A stretch of DNA of 64,000 nucleotides from Pedobacter cryoconitis (GCF_014207135.1 NZ_JACHCC010000005.1:62001-126000), one strand, 5' to 3'; numbered from the stretch's first letter, positions 40,068 to 49,689 are shown. Notes: generated by a model not told the origin, from the sequence alone. Numbers and translations are program-made.

Positions 40068-40415
40068 ATGAGAAGAGACGTTTTTCAGGCCATAGCCGAT
40101 CCGACCCGCAGAGAGATATTGAATATGATTGCGCATCAGTCATTAAATTTAAATGCCGTAGCAGATAATTTTGAGATCAGTCGCCCTGCAATTTCCAAGC
40201 ATATCAAAATATTAACGGAATGTGGTTTAATTGAGATCAAACAACAGGGACGGGAAAGATATTGTGAGGCTAAACTGGAAAAACTCAATGAAGTTTCTCA
40301 ATGGGTAGAACAATACCGGATATTCTGGACGGCTAAGTTAGATGCGCTGGGAGACTTCCTGGCAAGAGATTCTTCTGCTCCGGCTCCAACTGAATTTAAA
40401 ACTAAAAAGCAATAA
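40068..40415 (+). CDS. ArsR/SmtB-family transcriptional regulator
   Basis: 115 residues. 'VFQAIADPTRREILNMIAHQSLNLNAVADNFEISRPAISKHIKILTECGLIEIKQQGRERYCEA' is a complete winged helix-turn-helix of the subgroup that accompanies AHSA1/SRPBCC genes. No metal-binding CxC motif, so the signal is probably not a metal. The next gene starts 1 nt after its stop. The operator upstream suggests autoregulation. Confidence 0.93.
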   Translation: MRRDVFQAIADPTRREILNMIAHQSLNLNAVADNFEISRPAISKHIKILTECGLIEIKQQGRERYCEAKLEKLNEVSQWVEQYRIFWTAKLDALGDFLARDSSAPAPTEFKTKKQ

Positions 40416-40416
40416 T

Positions 40417-40845
40417 ATGAAACACGAACCATTTGTAATTGAAAGGACTTACAATGCACCGGTAGAAAAGGTGTGGAAAGCAATTACGGACAAAGATGAA
40501 ATGAAGCAGTGGTATTTTGACATTGCGGAGTTTAAACCTGAAAAGGGCTTTGAATTTACTTTTGACGCTGGTGATAAAAATGTAATGTATACACATTTGT
40601 GTAAGATCACGGAGGTTATCCCTCATCAGAAACTGAGTTATAGCTGGGCATATCAGGATTTTGAGGGATATACGGTGGTAACTTTTGAGTTGTTTCCTGA
40701 AGGCGATCAGACCAGATTAAAACTGACGCATACAGGATTGGAGACTTTCCCTCAGGGCAATCCTTCTTTTGCCAGAGAAAGTTTTGCTGGCGGATGGACT
40801 GCTATTATTGGTAAGTCACTGAAAGAGTTTGTGGAAAAGGTATAA
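40417..40845 (+). CDS. SRPBCC (AHSA1-type) domain protein
   Basis: 142 residues from ATG 40417 (MKHEPFVIERTYNAPVEKVWKAITD); an upstream start at 40342 would lie inside the arsR gene and is rejected. A full START-like fold ending 'ARESFAGGWTAIIGKSLKEFVEKV'. ArsR plus AHSA1 is a very common two-gene pair; the ligand is unknown. A stem-loop at 40864-40899 follows. Confidence 0.92.
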   Translation: MKHEPFVIERTYNAPVEKVWKAITDKDEMKQWYFDIAEFKPEKGFEFTFDAGDKNVMYTHLCKITEVIPHQKLSYSWAYQDFEGYTVVTFELFPEGDQTRLKLTHTGLETFPQGNPSFARESFAGGWTAIIGKSLKEFVEKV

Positions 40846-40863
40846 TTGATAGCTGATGATACC

Positions 40864-40899
40864 GAAGGGGGTGCAATCAAACAATTCACACCCCCTTCC
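40864..40899. terminator. Stem-loop between convergent genes
   Basis: GAAGGGGGTG / CACCCCCTTC (10 bp, 15-nt loop) after the SRPBCC gene. The U-run is absent, so this is a likely but not textbook terminator. Confidence 0.55.
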
Positions 40900-40903
40900 A
40901 TTA

Positions 40904-41464
40904 CTAATATGCCGTTAAGCTGGTATTAATTTTATAGTATTTAAATCCTAATCCGCCTGTTATCAGACAAAGATTAATCGTATCACCAACATGATGTACT
41001 TTGTTGAAATCACTGCCAAAACTAAGTCTTTCGGTTTTATTGCCATTATTTATAAGTACGAAATCGGTTTTTTGTCTTGAACCGCCTCTTCCTAAGTCGT
41101 GAATGATGTATTCTTTACATTCTGAATTATTATTTGAAGACTCATTAATTATACTTCCAATACCAAAGAAAATAAATGAAAATGCCAAGGCTAAAGGAAA
41201 AAGAAGCCCAATTCCCTTTGCGTTCTTATAACTTCTAACATCAGGGATAAAAAAGCTTAAAATAATGTACAGAATTGTTGCAAACAAAAATCCTGTTATA
41301 ATCATCGTAACTGAAAAAAGAAACCAATCCATATAATTGTCAATTCCTTTCATTCCAATAGCTAAAAAAAACAATGAGCCAATTGCAAAACAGGAAAGAA
41401 TCTGACTTAGAAAGTCGAGATGTTGATGTCTGGGATATCTCTTTTTACGTTTAATATACTTCAT
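40904..41464 (-). CDS. Membrane protein of unknown function
   Basis: 186 residues with a basic N-terminus and three hydrophobic segments (about 18-38, 48-72, 85-105), then a soluble C-terminal domain of about 75 residues ('KTDFVLINNGNKTERLSFG', 'GDTINLCLITGGLGF'). No family recognised. It is 49 nt downstream of the serine hydrolase gene on the same strand and could be co-transcribed. Confidence 0.65.
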   Translation of the reverse strand: MKYIKRKKRYPRHQHLDFLSQILSCFAIGSLFFLAIGMKGIDNYMDWFLFSVTMIITGFLFATILYIILSFFIPDVRSYKNAKGIGLLFPLALAFSFIFFGIGSIINESSNNNSECKEYIIHDLGRGGSRQKTDFVLINNGNKTERLSFGSDFNKVHHVGDTINLCLITGGLGFKYYKINTSLTAY

Positions 41465-41513
41465 TATAAGAATCCATTATACCTTTTACCCAGATGAATG
41501 GGCTTGAGATTTT

Positions 41514-43007
41514 TTATTTCGTCTTTAATATTTTGATCTGGTCTGCAGCATTTGTGTTTTGGGGATTCAGTTGCAGCGAACGTTCATAGTTTTTTAAAGC
41601 AGCTGTTTTGTTACCTGATCCTGCGAGAGCTTCGGCATAACTGTCAAATGCATTAGCGCTGTTTGGATAGAGTTCGGTATTTAATTTAAAAATTGATAAA
41701 GCCTCTTTCCTTTTTTCTTCGCCCATTAACCGATAGCCGTAGCCATTCATATCATTCTCCTCTAAGACAAAATTTGGGTTCTTCTTTTTTAAACTTTGTG
41801 AGATCTTGAAGGCATTCTCAAACTCAGTTTTAATTAACTCTTTTCTCAGCTTCTTAACAGATGGTGACAAACCGAATCCATTGATTTCGTGCATATCAGG
41901 AATGTAATATCCCGCAATTTCATCTGTAAAATATTCTGGGTTTGCACCTTGTAAATTTGTCAGAATAACGATAGCAAGATCATCAGAAGGGTACACAAAG
42001 AAAGTAGAACGCATTCCGCCAACGGGTCCAACAGCGGGATGGTCCTGACGCGAAGCGGTAGGCCAGCCAAGGGCATATCCATTTACAAGGTTATTAAAAC
42101 CACCAACCTGACCGTTATTTAATATAGCGGGGCTCCAAAGAGTTGTTACACTCGATTTACTTTTTAACAATTTCCCTCCTTGTAATGCAATAAGCCATTC
42201 TGCAATTTCTTTGGCTGTAGAATTGATACCTGTAGCGGTTCTGAAAAACACGGGAAATTCCACAAAAATAGCCCTTAGATTTTCACCCTGAACCCATGCA
42301 CCGTTTACACTTTGAACAACAGAATATGCCCCGGCAGAATGGGGAATGATGTCGTATGAATCTCCAAAACGGGTTTCCTTCATACCAACAACTTTAAACT
42401 GGTTATCTTCAATAAATTTAGTAAAGTGTTGTCCGCTTAATTTAGTGATGATTTTACCTAAAATTACATAGCCAGTTTGATTATAGCTGAACTTATCGCC
42501 AGGATTGAATTCAAAAGGTAATGTTTTGACTTTTGCCCAGGCAGCGGCTTCAATCCCCCCTCCCAGTACATGTTCAGTATCATCAATAATATTTGGAAGG
42601 CCCGATGAATTGGTTAATAATTGCTTCAAAGTAAGACTTTGCCATGTTGTTGGAATACTATCAATATATAATGATATAGGATCATTAATATTTAATTTTC
42701 CTTGTTCCTGTAATTGCATTATAGCCACACCAACGAAGGCCTTAGTACAGGAATTAATTGAAAAAACACTTTCATCGGTCGCAGGTACATTGTTTTCTAT
42801 ATTGGCAACGCCATAGCTGTTCAATTTGACAATATTCCCGCTGCGGATAACCGCCAGTTGAAGAGCCGGAATATGTAGTTTTTGCATCTTAACAGCGATA
42901 AAACGATCTATACTATCAGATGCGGATTTACCTTGAGCTTTTGAACCAATTGCGATTAAGTTAATCGCAACAAATAATAATGAGAACTTTAGATAATAAT
43001 TTTTCAT
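41514..43007 (-). CDS. Secreted serine hydrolase (class C beta-lactamase fold) with C-terminal TPRs
   Basis: 497 residues. Signal peptide (about 1-24); serine beta-lactamase-like domain (30-370) with the SxxK motif SCTK ('FSINSCTKAFVGVAIMQL'), a second motif region 'FSYNQTGYVILGKI', and 'VGPVGGMRSTFFVYP' where KTG/HTG occurs in relatives; then TPR-like repeats at about 395-497 ('GEEKRKEALSIFKLNTELYPNSANAFDSYAEALAGSGN'). Likely a periplasmic esterase or peptidase of the PBP4*/EstB type, not a resistance enzyme. A close paralogue with the same TPR tail is at 50813-52303. Confidence 0.87.
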   Translation of the reverse strand: MKNYYLKFSLLFVAINLIAIGSKAQGKSASDSIDRFIAVKMQKLHIPALQLAVIRSGNIVKLNSYGVANIENNVPATDESVFSINSCTKAFVGVAIMQLQEQGKLNINDPISLYIDSIPTTWQSLTLKQLLTNSSGLPNIIDDTEHVLGGGIEAAAWAKVKTLPFEFNPGDKFSYNQTGYVILGKIITKLSGQHFTKFIEDNQFKVVGMKETRFGDSYDIIPHSAGAYSVVQSVNGAWVQGENLRAIFVEFPVFFRTATGINSTAKEIAEWLIALQGGKLLKSKSSVTTLWSPAILNNGQVGGFNNLVNGYALGWPTASRQDHPAVGPVGGMRSTFFVYPSDDLAIVILTNLQGANPEYFTDEIAGYYIPDMHEINGFGLSPSVKKLRKELIKTEFENAFKISQSLKKKNPNFVLEENDMNGYGYRLMGEEKRKEALSIFKLNTELYPNSANAFDSYAEALAGSGNKTAALKNYERSLQLNPQNTNAADQIKILKTK

Positions 43008-43360
43008 CTTTTTGAAATTGGCAATTAATCAAATTCGGTTAAACAGAGACATTATTTGTCTGTCTCTAAATATTAATGGTTGGTTTCTTCATTAATATTT
43101 TATCAGATTAATAATGGTAGAAATAGGATTGTGTTAAGAGCTAAGGTTTTAGATTTCATTATACTAATCTAAAACTTTATTGAATATTAAAAAAGTAAAG
43201 AGAATATCGCAAAATGGAACTCTTAAATTACTGATTACTAAACAGATCATCAATTTGAGGCTCAAATGACTCTTTTATGTAGAAATTGGCATAATATTTC
43301 GTAAATTTGTAACGGATGACCGGGAAGAAGTTGTTAAGCTTCCATCATCTTGTACGTATT
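43008..43360. other. Intergenic region upstream of tmRNA
   Basis: No credible ORF. It holds AGAGACA...TGTCTCT (about 43045-43068), a short inverted repeat in the leader of the minus-strand serine hydrolase gene, and the -7 box of ssrA at 43302-43309. Confidence 0.6.
43302..43309 (+). promoter_or_regulatory. -7 box TAAATTTG of ssrA
   Basis: TAnnTTTG match about 50 nt before the mature tmRNA 5' end. This leaves a precursor segment to be removed by processing. -33 element not obvious. Confidence 0.5.
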
Positions 43361-43723
43361 GGGGCCGTTTTGGATTTGACAGGGCGGAGGTACGTATGTT
43401 AGCATGCAGTGCGTTGTACGGAGAGCACTTTAATGTGAACGTTCACACTTTGATTGGCGAAAATAACTACGCCTTAGCTGCTTAATTTAGAATTAAATAG
43501 CTTTTGTCCCTCTGGCTGCCGCGTTTTTAGGCCGGAATCAGGGGCATCGAAATAATTACGCTGGCAATTGTAAGGTATGGTACAGTTGTGAGATAAAATA
43601 CCTAAGGAGAAAGGCAAGGTAGGTTTCCGGCCCGTCTGATCCCGAAAACAAAGTGGAAAATAAGCATGTAGAAGGCATAATTTGCCACGCAACTGGACAA
43701 GGGTTCGAACCCCTTCGGCTCCA
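43361..43723 (+). ncRNA. ssrA: Transfer-messenger RNA (tmRNA)
   Basis: The 5' end GGGGCCGTTTTGGATTTGACA and 3' end GGGTTCGAACCCCTTCGGCTCCA form the tRNA-like acceptor and T arm (GGGGCCG pairs with CGGCTCC, discriminator A). The tag frame GGC GAA AAT AAC TAC GCC TTA GCT GCT TAA (43456-43485) encodes GENNYALAA, ending in the LAA degradation signal. The 3' CCA is not encoded. It rescues stalled ribosomes with SmpB. A strong terminator follows. tmRNA 3' ends are common integration sites, and the next genes are compositionally different. Confidence 0.97.
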
Positions 43724-43724
43724 C

Positions 43725-43758
43725 AAAAAAGGGATTTTCGATCGAAAATCCCTTTTTT
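43725..43758. terminator. Terminator of ssrA
   Basis: AAAAAAGGGATTTTCGATCGAAAATCCCTTTTTT, a perfect palindromic hairpin serving ssrA and possibly the opposing outer-membrane protein gene. Confidence 0.9.
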
Positions 43759-43860
43759 AAACAAATAACATTTCACCACTCATTATCTGGCACTTTTACA
43801 CTAAAACAGGAATAGGCTTAAACATTTAATCGCCCTTTCCACAAAACACTTGTAAATCCC

Positions 43861-46239
43861 TTAATTTCTATTACCACTTTTGGCCTGCCGAATGGCCTGG
43901 TTATCTTTCAGATTAAGTCGGTAGACCAGTGTCAGCCGGTACCGGGCTGCATTGGGAATATTGGTCTGTTTGATCTGGTAATCCGCACCCGTGGTGCTGC
44001 TGTTCAACTTGCGCAGTTCAAACAGATTGCTCACATCGAACATGATCGTAGCCTTGTCCTTTAAGAATGTTTTGCTGCTGCCGAAGTCGATACCATACAA
44101 AGCATCTGAACGTGTTTGGGCGGTGGCGTTAGCTCCCCTGAAATTACAAAGCGCCTGAAAAGCAAGTTTGTTCTTCAGCTTTACCTGAGTACTTATACGT
44201 GCGGTGAGTGTATTACCTGAATAGTCAAAGCTCTGAGACTGATATTTCCCTTGCTCAGCATAACGAAACACATTGAATTCGGTATTTACCTGAAGCCATT
44301 TCAGCGGGTTGTACAGCAGCGACAATTCCAAGCCGTAACGTGTCTCCTGATTGATATTGACAGGCATGGTAATGAACAAACCTTCGGCATTCCGGTAAGT
44401 ATAATCTTCGATCACCCCGTTGTTTTTTTGATAATATAGCGACGGATTAAAAGTAAGCGACTGCCAGTTCTTAAGGAAGGCCAGTTCATATACATTGGCG
44501 TAAGACGGATTTAACTCAGGATTACCGACGTAGCGGGTGGTCAGGTCGGTCAATTCATTAAACGGATAGATCATACGCAATGATGGCCGGTTGATCCGTT
44601 TACTATAACTACCCTGCAAGGTCGTACCTGCGTTAAAACGGTAACTGATGTTCAGCGTTGGAAACAGACGGTTATAACGCTTGTCATTAGTGTAGCTTCC
44701 CATACGATCTTCAATGCCGATTTGTGTCAATTCTCCGCGCAAACCTACCTGGTAACTAAAAGCTCCTGTCTTACCTGAAAACTGCATATAAGCGCTACCA
44801 ATCAATTCTTTATACAACAGGTGGTTATCGATCTGGTCGATGATTTCCCAACCAGTTCCGTTCTCCTGCTCAGCAATAAAGTCACTGATTACCCTCCGGT
44901 CCTCCGCTTTTAAACCAAACTCCAGCGTGGAACTACTGTCCAGTGGCTGTACCAGATCAGTTTTCACCATCAGGTCCTTACTGGCACCGATCGACCCCGT
45001 CCTGATCATCGGCAAGGCAACGGCTACGGGTAAAAGTCTGCTGGTAACCAGATTCCAGTCCTTATCACTGTCCCAGAAATCGTATTGCATATCCACAGTA
45101 AACTTCTTGCCTGCACGGTCAAAACTGCGGGTATAATTAAATTCCAGCTGGTTATAACTCCGTTTTTCCCAGGACTCACCACGGCGGTTCAGACTGCTAT
45201 CGATGCCCCCACTTTTGCCGGAATACAAATAGTTGAGCCGGGTTTTGTCGTGGTCATTGGTCGCGTTGCGCAAGAACGCCGCAGTCAAAGTATTGTGGCT
45301 ATTGATCTGGTAGTCCGTGCCAAAATAAAATAGTCTGGCGTCATCATGCCTGTTCTCGTCCTGCCGCTGATTCAGGTAAACTGGTGTACCTGAAAGTCCG
45401 ATAGCCTGCTGCATGGTATACAAACCCACATAATCTGACAATCGCAATCCATAGGTCGCAAACAAATTGAGTTTATTTGATTTGTAATTCAGGCTGGGAC
45501 TGATACGGGTTTCATTCGGAACGCCACCAACTACACGTAACTGTCCGCTGAAACCGCTTTTTTTGTTCTTTTTCAGGATAATGTTGACAATCCCTGCCGA
45601 GCCGCCTGCATCATACCTGGAAGAAGGATTAGTGATCACTTCTACACGCTCCACCTGGTCAGCTGGCACTTGTTCCAGCGCATTACCCTGGGTCAATCCT
45701 GTGCGCCGCCCATCGATCAATACCAGCACATTGCTATTACCGCGCAGGCTGATCACGCCGGCCGGACTGACGCTGACCGAAGGAACTATGTTCAGTAGAT
45801 CAGTTACCGCCCCCGACTGTGAGAGAACGTCTTTACCTACTTCAAAAACCTTTTTATCCAGTTTCAGACTGACCGATGTACGTTCGGCAGTTACCGATAC
45901 TTCACTTAATAGTTTGGCGTCAGGCTGTAAAACTACATTAGCAAGGTGAACCGCCATATTGGGGTTAACTACTAACGTTTTGCTGATTGACTGGAACCCC
46001 GTAAAGCCATATAAGAGGACGAACTTACCAGCCGGGATGCCATCTAATTGAAAAATGCCTTTTTCATTAGTGATAGCTGCGGCGATCAGCTTACCTGTAG
46101 TGTCTTTCAGGGTAACCGTTACATAAGGGAACGGCTGTAAGGCCGGGCCTTCCTGTACCGAACCTGTTAGCCGTACATTTTGCGCAAAAGCGGATGCCGT
46201 CAGTATGAGATATAAAAAGATAAGTAAGGTTGTTTTCAT
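43861..46239 (-). CDS. TonB-dependent-receptor-like outer-membrane beta-barrel protein
   Basis: 792 residues. Signal peptide (1-19, cut after FAQ); carboxypeptidase-regulatory-like Ig domain (about 22-110, 'VRLTGSVQEGPALQPFPYVTVTLKDTTGKLIAAAITNEKGIFQLDGIPAGKF'); plug domain (about 120-215, 'GVISLRGNSNVLVLIDGRRTG', 'VERVEVITNPSSRYDAGGSAGIVNIILKK'); then a barrel of the OMP_b-brl_3 type. Substrate unknown. Its start lies 110 nt from a divergent LytS/LytTR pair. The gene is GC-richer than most of the window. Confidence 0.88.
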   Translation of the reverse strand: MKTTLLIFLYLILTASAFAQNVRLTGSVQEGPALQPFPYVTVTLKDTTGKLIAAAITNEKGIFQLDGIPAGKFVLLYGFTGFQSISKTLVVNPNMAVHLANVVLQPDAKLLSEVSVTAERTSVSLKLDKKVFEVGKDVLSQSGAVTDLLNIVPSVSVSPAGVISLRGNSNVLVLIDGRRTGLTQGNALEQVPADQVERVEVITNPSSRYDAGGSAGIVNIILKKNKKSGFSGQLRVVGGVPNETRISPSLNYKSNKLNLFATYGLRLSDYVGLYTMQQAIGLSGTPVYLNQRQDENRHDDARLFYFGTDYQINSHNTLTAAFLRNATNDHDKTRLNYLYSGKSGGIDSSLNRRGESWEKRSYNQLEFNYTRSFDRAGKKFTVDMQYDFWDSDKDWNLVTSRLLPVAVALPMIRTGSIGASKDLMVKTDLVQPLDSSSTLEFGLKAEDRRVISDFIAEQENGTGWEIIDQIDNHLLYKELIGSAYMQFSGKTGAFSYQVGLRGELTQIGIEDRMGSYTNDKRYNRLFPTLNISYRFNAGTTLQGSYSKRINRPSLRMIYPFNELTDLTTRYVGNPELNPSYANVYELAFLKNWQSLTFNPSLYYQKNNGVIEDYTYRNAEGLFITMPVNINQETRYGLELSLLYNPLKWLQVNTEFNVFRYAEQGKYQSQSFDYSGNTLTARISTQVKLKNKLAFQALCNFRGANATAQTRSDALYGIDFGSSKTFLKDKATIMFDVSNLFELRKLNSSTTGADYQIKQTNIPNAARYRLTLVYRLNLKDNQAIRQAKSGNRN

Positions 46240-46349
46240 AGCACAAGTTTAGTGGCTACGCGAACAGCCCAGTAGTAAAAACATGTGAACGGCTCTACAG
46301 ACTTTCAAACGGTCATGAGGATTCACAAATCACCTTGTATATTTACCTT

Positions 46350-48014
46350 ATGCATAATCTCCTGTTTTTATTCACGCTGCTCGGCTGGCTGGTCGTACCA
46401 GTCATCCGTAATGATGACCCCTCACCTCTTTACCATACTGGGGATGATCCAGCCTGGGCAGCCAAAAATTATAAAGACAATAGTTGGTCGCAGACCAGAG
46501 GTAATACCGCGGACAAGGTATTCTGGTCACGAACGCATCTGGACCTTCGTCAGGTGGAAAATGAACTCCTCCCGCTTGGACTTCAGATAGAATCTTTCGG
46601 TGCCTTTGAGGTATACTGGGACGGCGTACTAATCGGCAAAAACGGAAGGGTTCTGGAGAATGGTAAACCGGAACTACCAGGCACAGAAAGCAGTTATTAT
46701 CGAATTCCTGATAGCCTTATCACGCCCGGGCTTCATACTGTAGCGATGCGCACTTCACAATTTTCACATCCCGGCATGCAAAGGAGCATCAGTTTTAAAA
46801 TAGAAGAGTATACGGCGCTGCTAACCAGACCACTGATCACCATGTCCTATATGAACCTGATGGCCGGTGCCTTTTTAACTGCATCTGTTTATTATTTTTT
46901 TCTGTACCTGAACAGCAGGCGCAGACAGCGGGACATCCTGATCTTTGGCACCATATGCCTGCTGTTTTTCACTTTGCTGATCATGGAGTATCTCAAGTTC
47001 CACGTGATCATTCCCTATTCTGATTTTTTTATACGACTGGAGATCATCGGCTGGCTGACCTTTGCCAATGCCCTGCTGGTTCCCTGGTATTTTATTATCC
47101 AATTTAATTTTAGAAGGGGTGCATGGTTAATGGCCGCTCTGCTCCTGACACTGCTACTACTTTATGGATTAAATTATGGGCACTATGATCTCACTGCCCG
47201 CCTTTACAGCCTGGCTATGCTGATAACCTCATTTATTGTGGTGCTCAACGGGATTATTCAAAAGGAAAAGGGGGGCTTTATTGTACTGGCCGGTCTCTTA
47301 GTAAGTACCCTGGTGAATAAGTTAGTGGTCTATGATTATGGCCTGTTCATCAGTTTTACCGTGATCGTGCTCTGCATGCTTTATCTGCATTCTATCCGGG
47401 CGAGTGTCATCGAGGCAGAACATCAGAATGCGGTACTGCTTTCCTCAAGATTGCAACTGGAACTACTCAAAAAGAACATTCAACCACATTTTTTAAGGAA
47501 TACCCTAACCTCTATGATGGACTGGGTAGAAGAATCGCCTAAAGAAGGAGCCCGCTTCATCCAGGCTTTAGCTTCGGAATTTGATATCATGAACGAGATC
47601 TCTGAAATGACCTTGATCCCTATAGGCAAGGAACTGGAACTCTGCCGGCAGCATTTGTCCGTAATGGGATTCCGCAAGGAGATCAATTATATATGGGAAC
47701 AGACCTTTATAGATGAAACACAGCTGATACCTCCTGCCATCATACATACTTTATTAGAAAACGGCATTACCCACAGTGCCCCGCTGGCAGGAAACACTAT
47801 TAAATTCATACTCCGTTATTCCATATCAAAAGAGATCCATCAGTATGTTTTTGAAACAATTGCAGAGAACCGGCAGGTACTAACAGACCGGGCTGGTGGA
47901 AATGGTTTTAAATATATACGTGCACGTTTGACCGAAAGCTACAGGCAAAACTGGACATTTGATTCCCATGCTACCGAAACCGGCTGGACTTCGACCATTC
48001 AAATTTTAAGATAA
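46350..48014 (+). CDS. LytS-family sensor histidine kinase with extracellular sensor domain
   Basis: About 554 residues from ATG 46350 (a TTG at 46335 is also in frame). N-terminal signal or membrane segment; an exported beta-sandwich resembling a jelly-roll sensor (about 25-155); seven or so membrane segments (about 160-365); then a His_kinase domain with the phospho-acceptor His in 'LELLKKNIQPHFLRNTLTSMMDW' and a degenerate ATPase region ('LIPPAIIHTLLENGITHS'). The usual LxPxLLxxLVENAxKHG reads IIHTLLENGITHS. It partners the LytTR regulator, whose gene overlaps by 1 nt. The signal is probably extracytoplasmic. Confidence 0.85.
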   Translation: MHNLLFLFTLLGWLVVPVIRNDDPSPLYHTGDDPAWAAKNYKDNSWSQTRGNTADKVFWSRTHLDLRQVENELLPLGLQIESFGAFEVYWDGVLIGKNGRVLENGKPELPGTESSYYRIPDSLITPGLHTVAMRTSQFSHPGMQRSISFKIEEYTALLTRPLITMSYMNLMAGAFLTASVYYFFLYLNSRRRQRDILIFGTICLLFFTLLIMEYLKFHVIIPYSDFFIRLEIIGWLTFANALLVPWYFIIQFNFRRGAWLMAALLLTLLLLYGLNYGHYDLTARLYSLAMLITSFIVVLNGIIQKEKGGFIVLAGLLVSTLVNKLVVYDYGLFISFTVIVLCMLYLHSIRASVIEAEHQNAVLLSSRLQLELLKKNIQPHFLRNTLTSMMDWVEESPKEGARFIQALASEFDIMNEISEMTLIPIGKELELCRQHLSVMGFRKEINYIWEQTFIDETQLIPPAIIHTLLENGITHSAPLAGNTIKFILRYSISKEIHQYVFETIAENRQVLTDRAGGNGFKYIRARLTESYRQNWTFDSHATETGWTSTIQILR

Positions 48015-48712
48015 TGAATATACTGATCATAGAGGACGAAGCCAGGATCGCCAGGCGTTTACAGCGCATGACGGCCGATTTTTTCGGGAATAAACCAACC
48101 CAGATTACTATTTGCGACTCCTTGCAAAAGGGGCTTGAACATATTGCAGACCACGTCCCCGACCTCCTGCTGCTTGATCTCAATCTGAACGGAGACAATG
48201 GTTTTCAGGTATTGGAACAGATGGTTGCCGCAGCTTTTCATACGATCATCGTTTCGGCTAATACTGATAAGGCCATTAACGCTTTTGCCTATGGTGTACT
48301 TGACTTTGTCCCAAAGCCTTTCGATCAGGATAGGCTTTTTCAGGCTTTGACGAGGTTTGTCAACCCTTCAGTAAAACCAGATGCAGGAATTAAATACCTG
48401 ACTGTAAAGACAGCCGGACAAGTTCGCCTGATCAGTATTACTGAGGTGATATATATCAAAGGGGCAGGAATTTACACCGAATTGCATCTCAAAAACGGGC
48501 AGCAGGAACTACACGACAAATCACTCGGACTACTACAGCAGCTACTACCTGATGGATTTGAGCGTATTCATAAGTCTTACCTGGTTAACCTTCAGCAGGC
48601 CGAAAAGATAGTGATCAATCCCGGCACCCGATATGGGCTGCTACTCAAAACAGGGGAAGTGCTGCCAGTGGGTCGTTCAAAATATAAAGACCTTAAAAAT
48701 AAAGCCATCTAA
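48014..48712 (+). CDS. LytTR-type response regulator
   Basis: 232 residues. Receiver domain 1-120 ('NILIIEDEARIARRL', phospho-Asp55 in 'LLLLDLNLNGDNGF', conserved Lys in 'DFVPKPFDQDRLF'); LytTR DNA-binding domain about 135-232 ('LISITEVIYIKGAGIYTELHLKNGQQELHDKSLGLLQQLLPDGFERIHKSYLVNL'). Coupled to the kinase gene by TAATG overlap. Likely targets are itself and the divergent outer-membrane protein gene. Confidence 0.93.
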   Translation: MNILIIEDEARIARRLQRMTADFFGNKPTQITICDSLQKGLEHIADHVPDLLLLDLNLNGDNGFQVLEQMVAAAFHTIIVSANTDKAINAFAYGVLDFVPKPFDQDRLFQALTRFVNPSVKPDAGIKYLTVKTAGQVRLISITEVIYIKGAGIYTELHLKNGQQELHDKSLGLLQQLLPDGFERIHKSYLVNLQQAEKIVINPGTRYGLLLKTGEVLPVGRSKYKDLKNKAI

Positions 48713-48846
48713 ATCGAACTACGTAGAACATAAAGTTTCGTTTAAGTATTCCAGAACCCTGGATACTCTAAATTTTGGGTATATTTACAGAGTTAAAATA
48801 AGTTTATTGTAAACTTTGTAACCATTCCCATTTAACATATCTCAAT

Positions 48847-49584
48847 ATGAAATCCGCTTCTCTTATAATATTATTCTGCTCTTTATTAGCCTCATGCAGT
48901 AATGCCCAAGACACAAAAAGTACTACCCCTAATATTAATACCCCTGATAACAAAATCACGTATAACGAGTGGAAGGAAGAGGCCAAATCAAATATCAGGC
49001 TTTTCCCAAAATTTGGAGACGCAGTAAAAAATGAAGGTCAAAAAGAAGCGGATCAAAAATTAATTGAGGATTATATAAAACAACAGGGTACCCGTCATAA
49101 AGGTTCTGAGGTACTTGTGAAACTTGGTTTTCAGTACCTGTACCAGGGAGATCCTAAAACTGCCATGTACAGATTTAATCAGGCCTGGGTCCTGGACCCA
49201 AAAAATGAAAATTCATTCTGGGGATTTGCCAGTATATATTTCAATTTTGGAGACTTTCAGAATGCGATGAAGCAACTTAATGAGGGGCTTAAACTAAACC
49301 CCAAAAGTTCAAACATTCTTACCGATAAAGCAACAATTCATCTTGTACTTTTTCAAACTCATAATGATCCAAAGGAATTATCAACAGCTATAGATTTGTT
49401 TACTCAATCCTACGCTATAGATCCAAAAAATCAAAATACACTATTTAAGCTATCAGCCGTCTATTTGATGAAAAGAGATTGTAAAAATGCGTTAAAGTAT
49501 TATAACGAATGTAAAGAACTTGGAGGTAATCCACTTACTAAGGAATACATTCAAGCAATTGAAAAAAGCTGCGGAAATCAATAA
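48847..49584 (+). CDS. TPR lipoprotein
   Basis: 245 residues. Lipobox SLLASC with Cys17. Residues 90-240 are at least four TPR-like repeats ('LVKLGFQYLYQGDPKTAMYRFNQAWVLDPKNENSFWGFASIYFNFGDFQNAMKQLNEGLKLNPKSS...', '...TLFKLSAVYLMKRDCKNALKYYNECKELGGNP'). A protein-interaction scaffold anchored in the envelope; role unknown. Confidence 0.82.
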   Translation: MKSASLIILFCSLLASCSNAQDTKSTTPNINTPDNKITYNEWKEEAKSNIRLFPKFGDAVKNEGQKEADQKLIEDYIKQQGTRHKGSEVLVKLGFQYLYQGDPKTAMYRFNQAWVLDPKNENSFWGFASIYFNFGDFQNAMKQLNEGLKLNPKSSNILTDKATIHLVLFQTHNDPKELSTAIDLFTQSYAIDPKNQNTLFKLSAVYLMKRDCKNALKYYNECKELGGNPLTKEYIQAIEKSCGNQ

Positions 49585-49689
49585 TTTCAGGTTCCTCCCT
49601 TCTTCTTTTCTCAATAGATACTAATTAAATAAATCAACAGGTTAAATCAAATCCTCTGATTCATCAAAAACAACATACAAATATCATTC

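Noticed and set aside
40342-40416. Longer start for the SRPBCC protein inside arsR
   Set aside because: The extension reads an alternative frame of the arsR 3' end and lacks family similarity; ATG 40417 gives the standard N-terminus.
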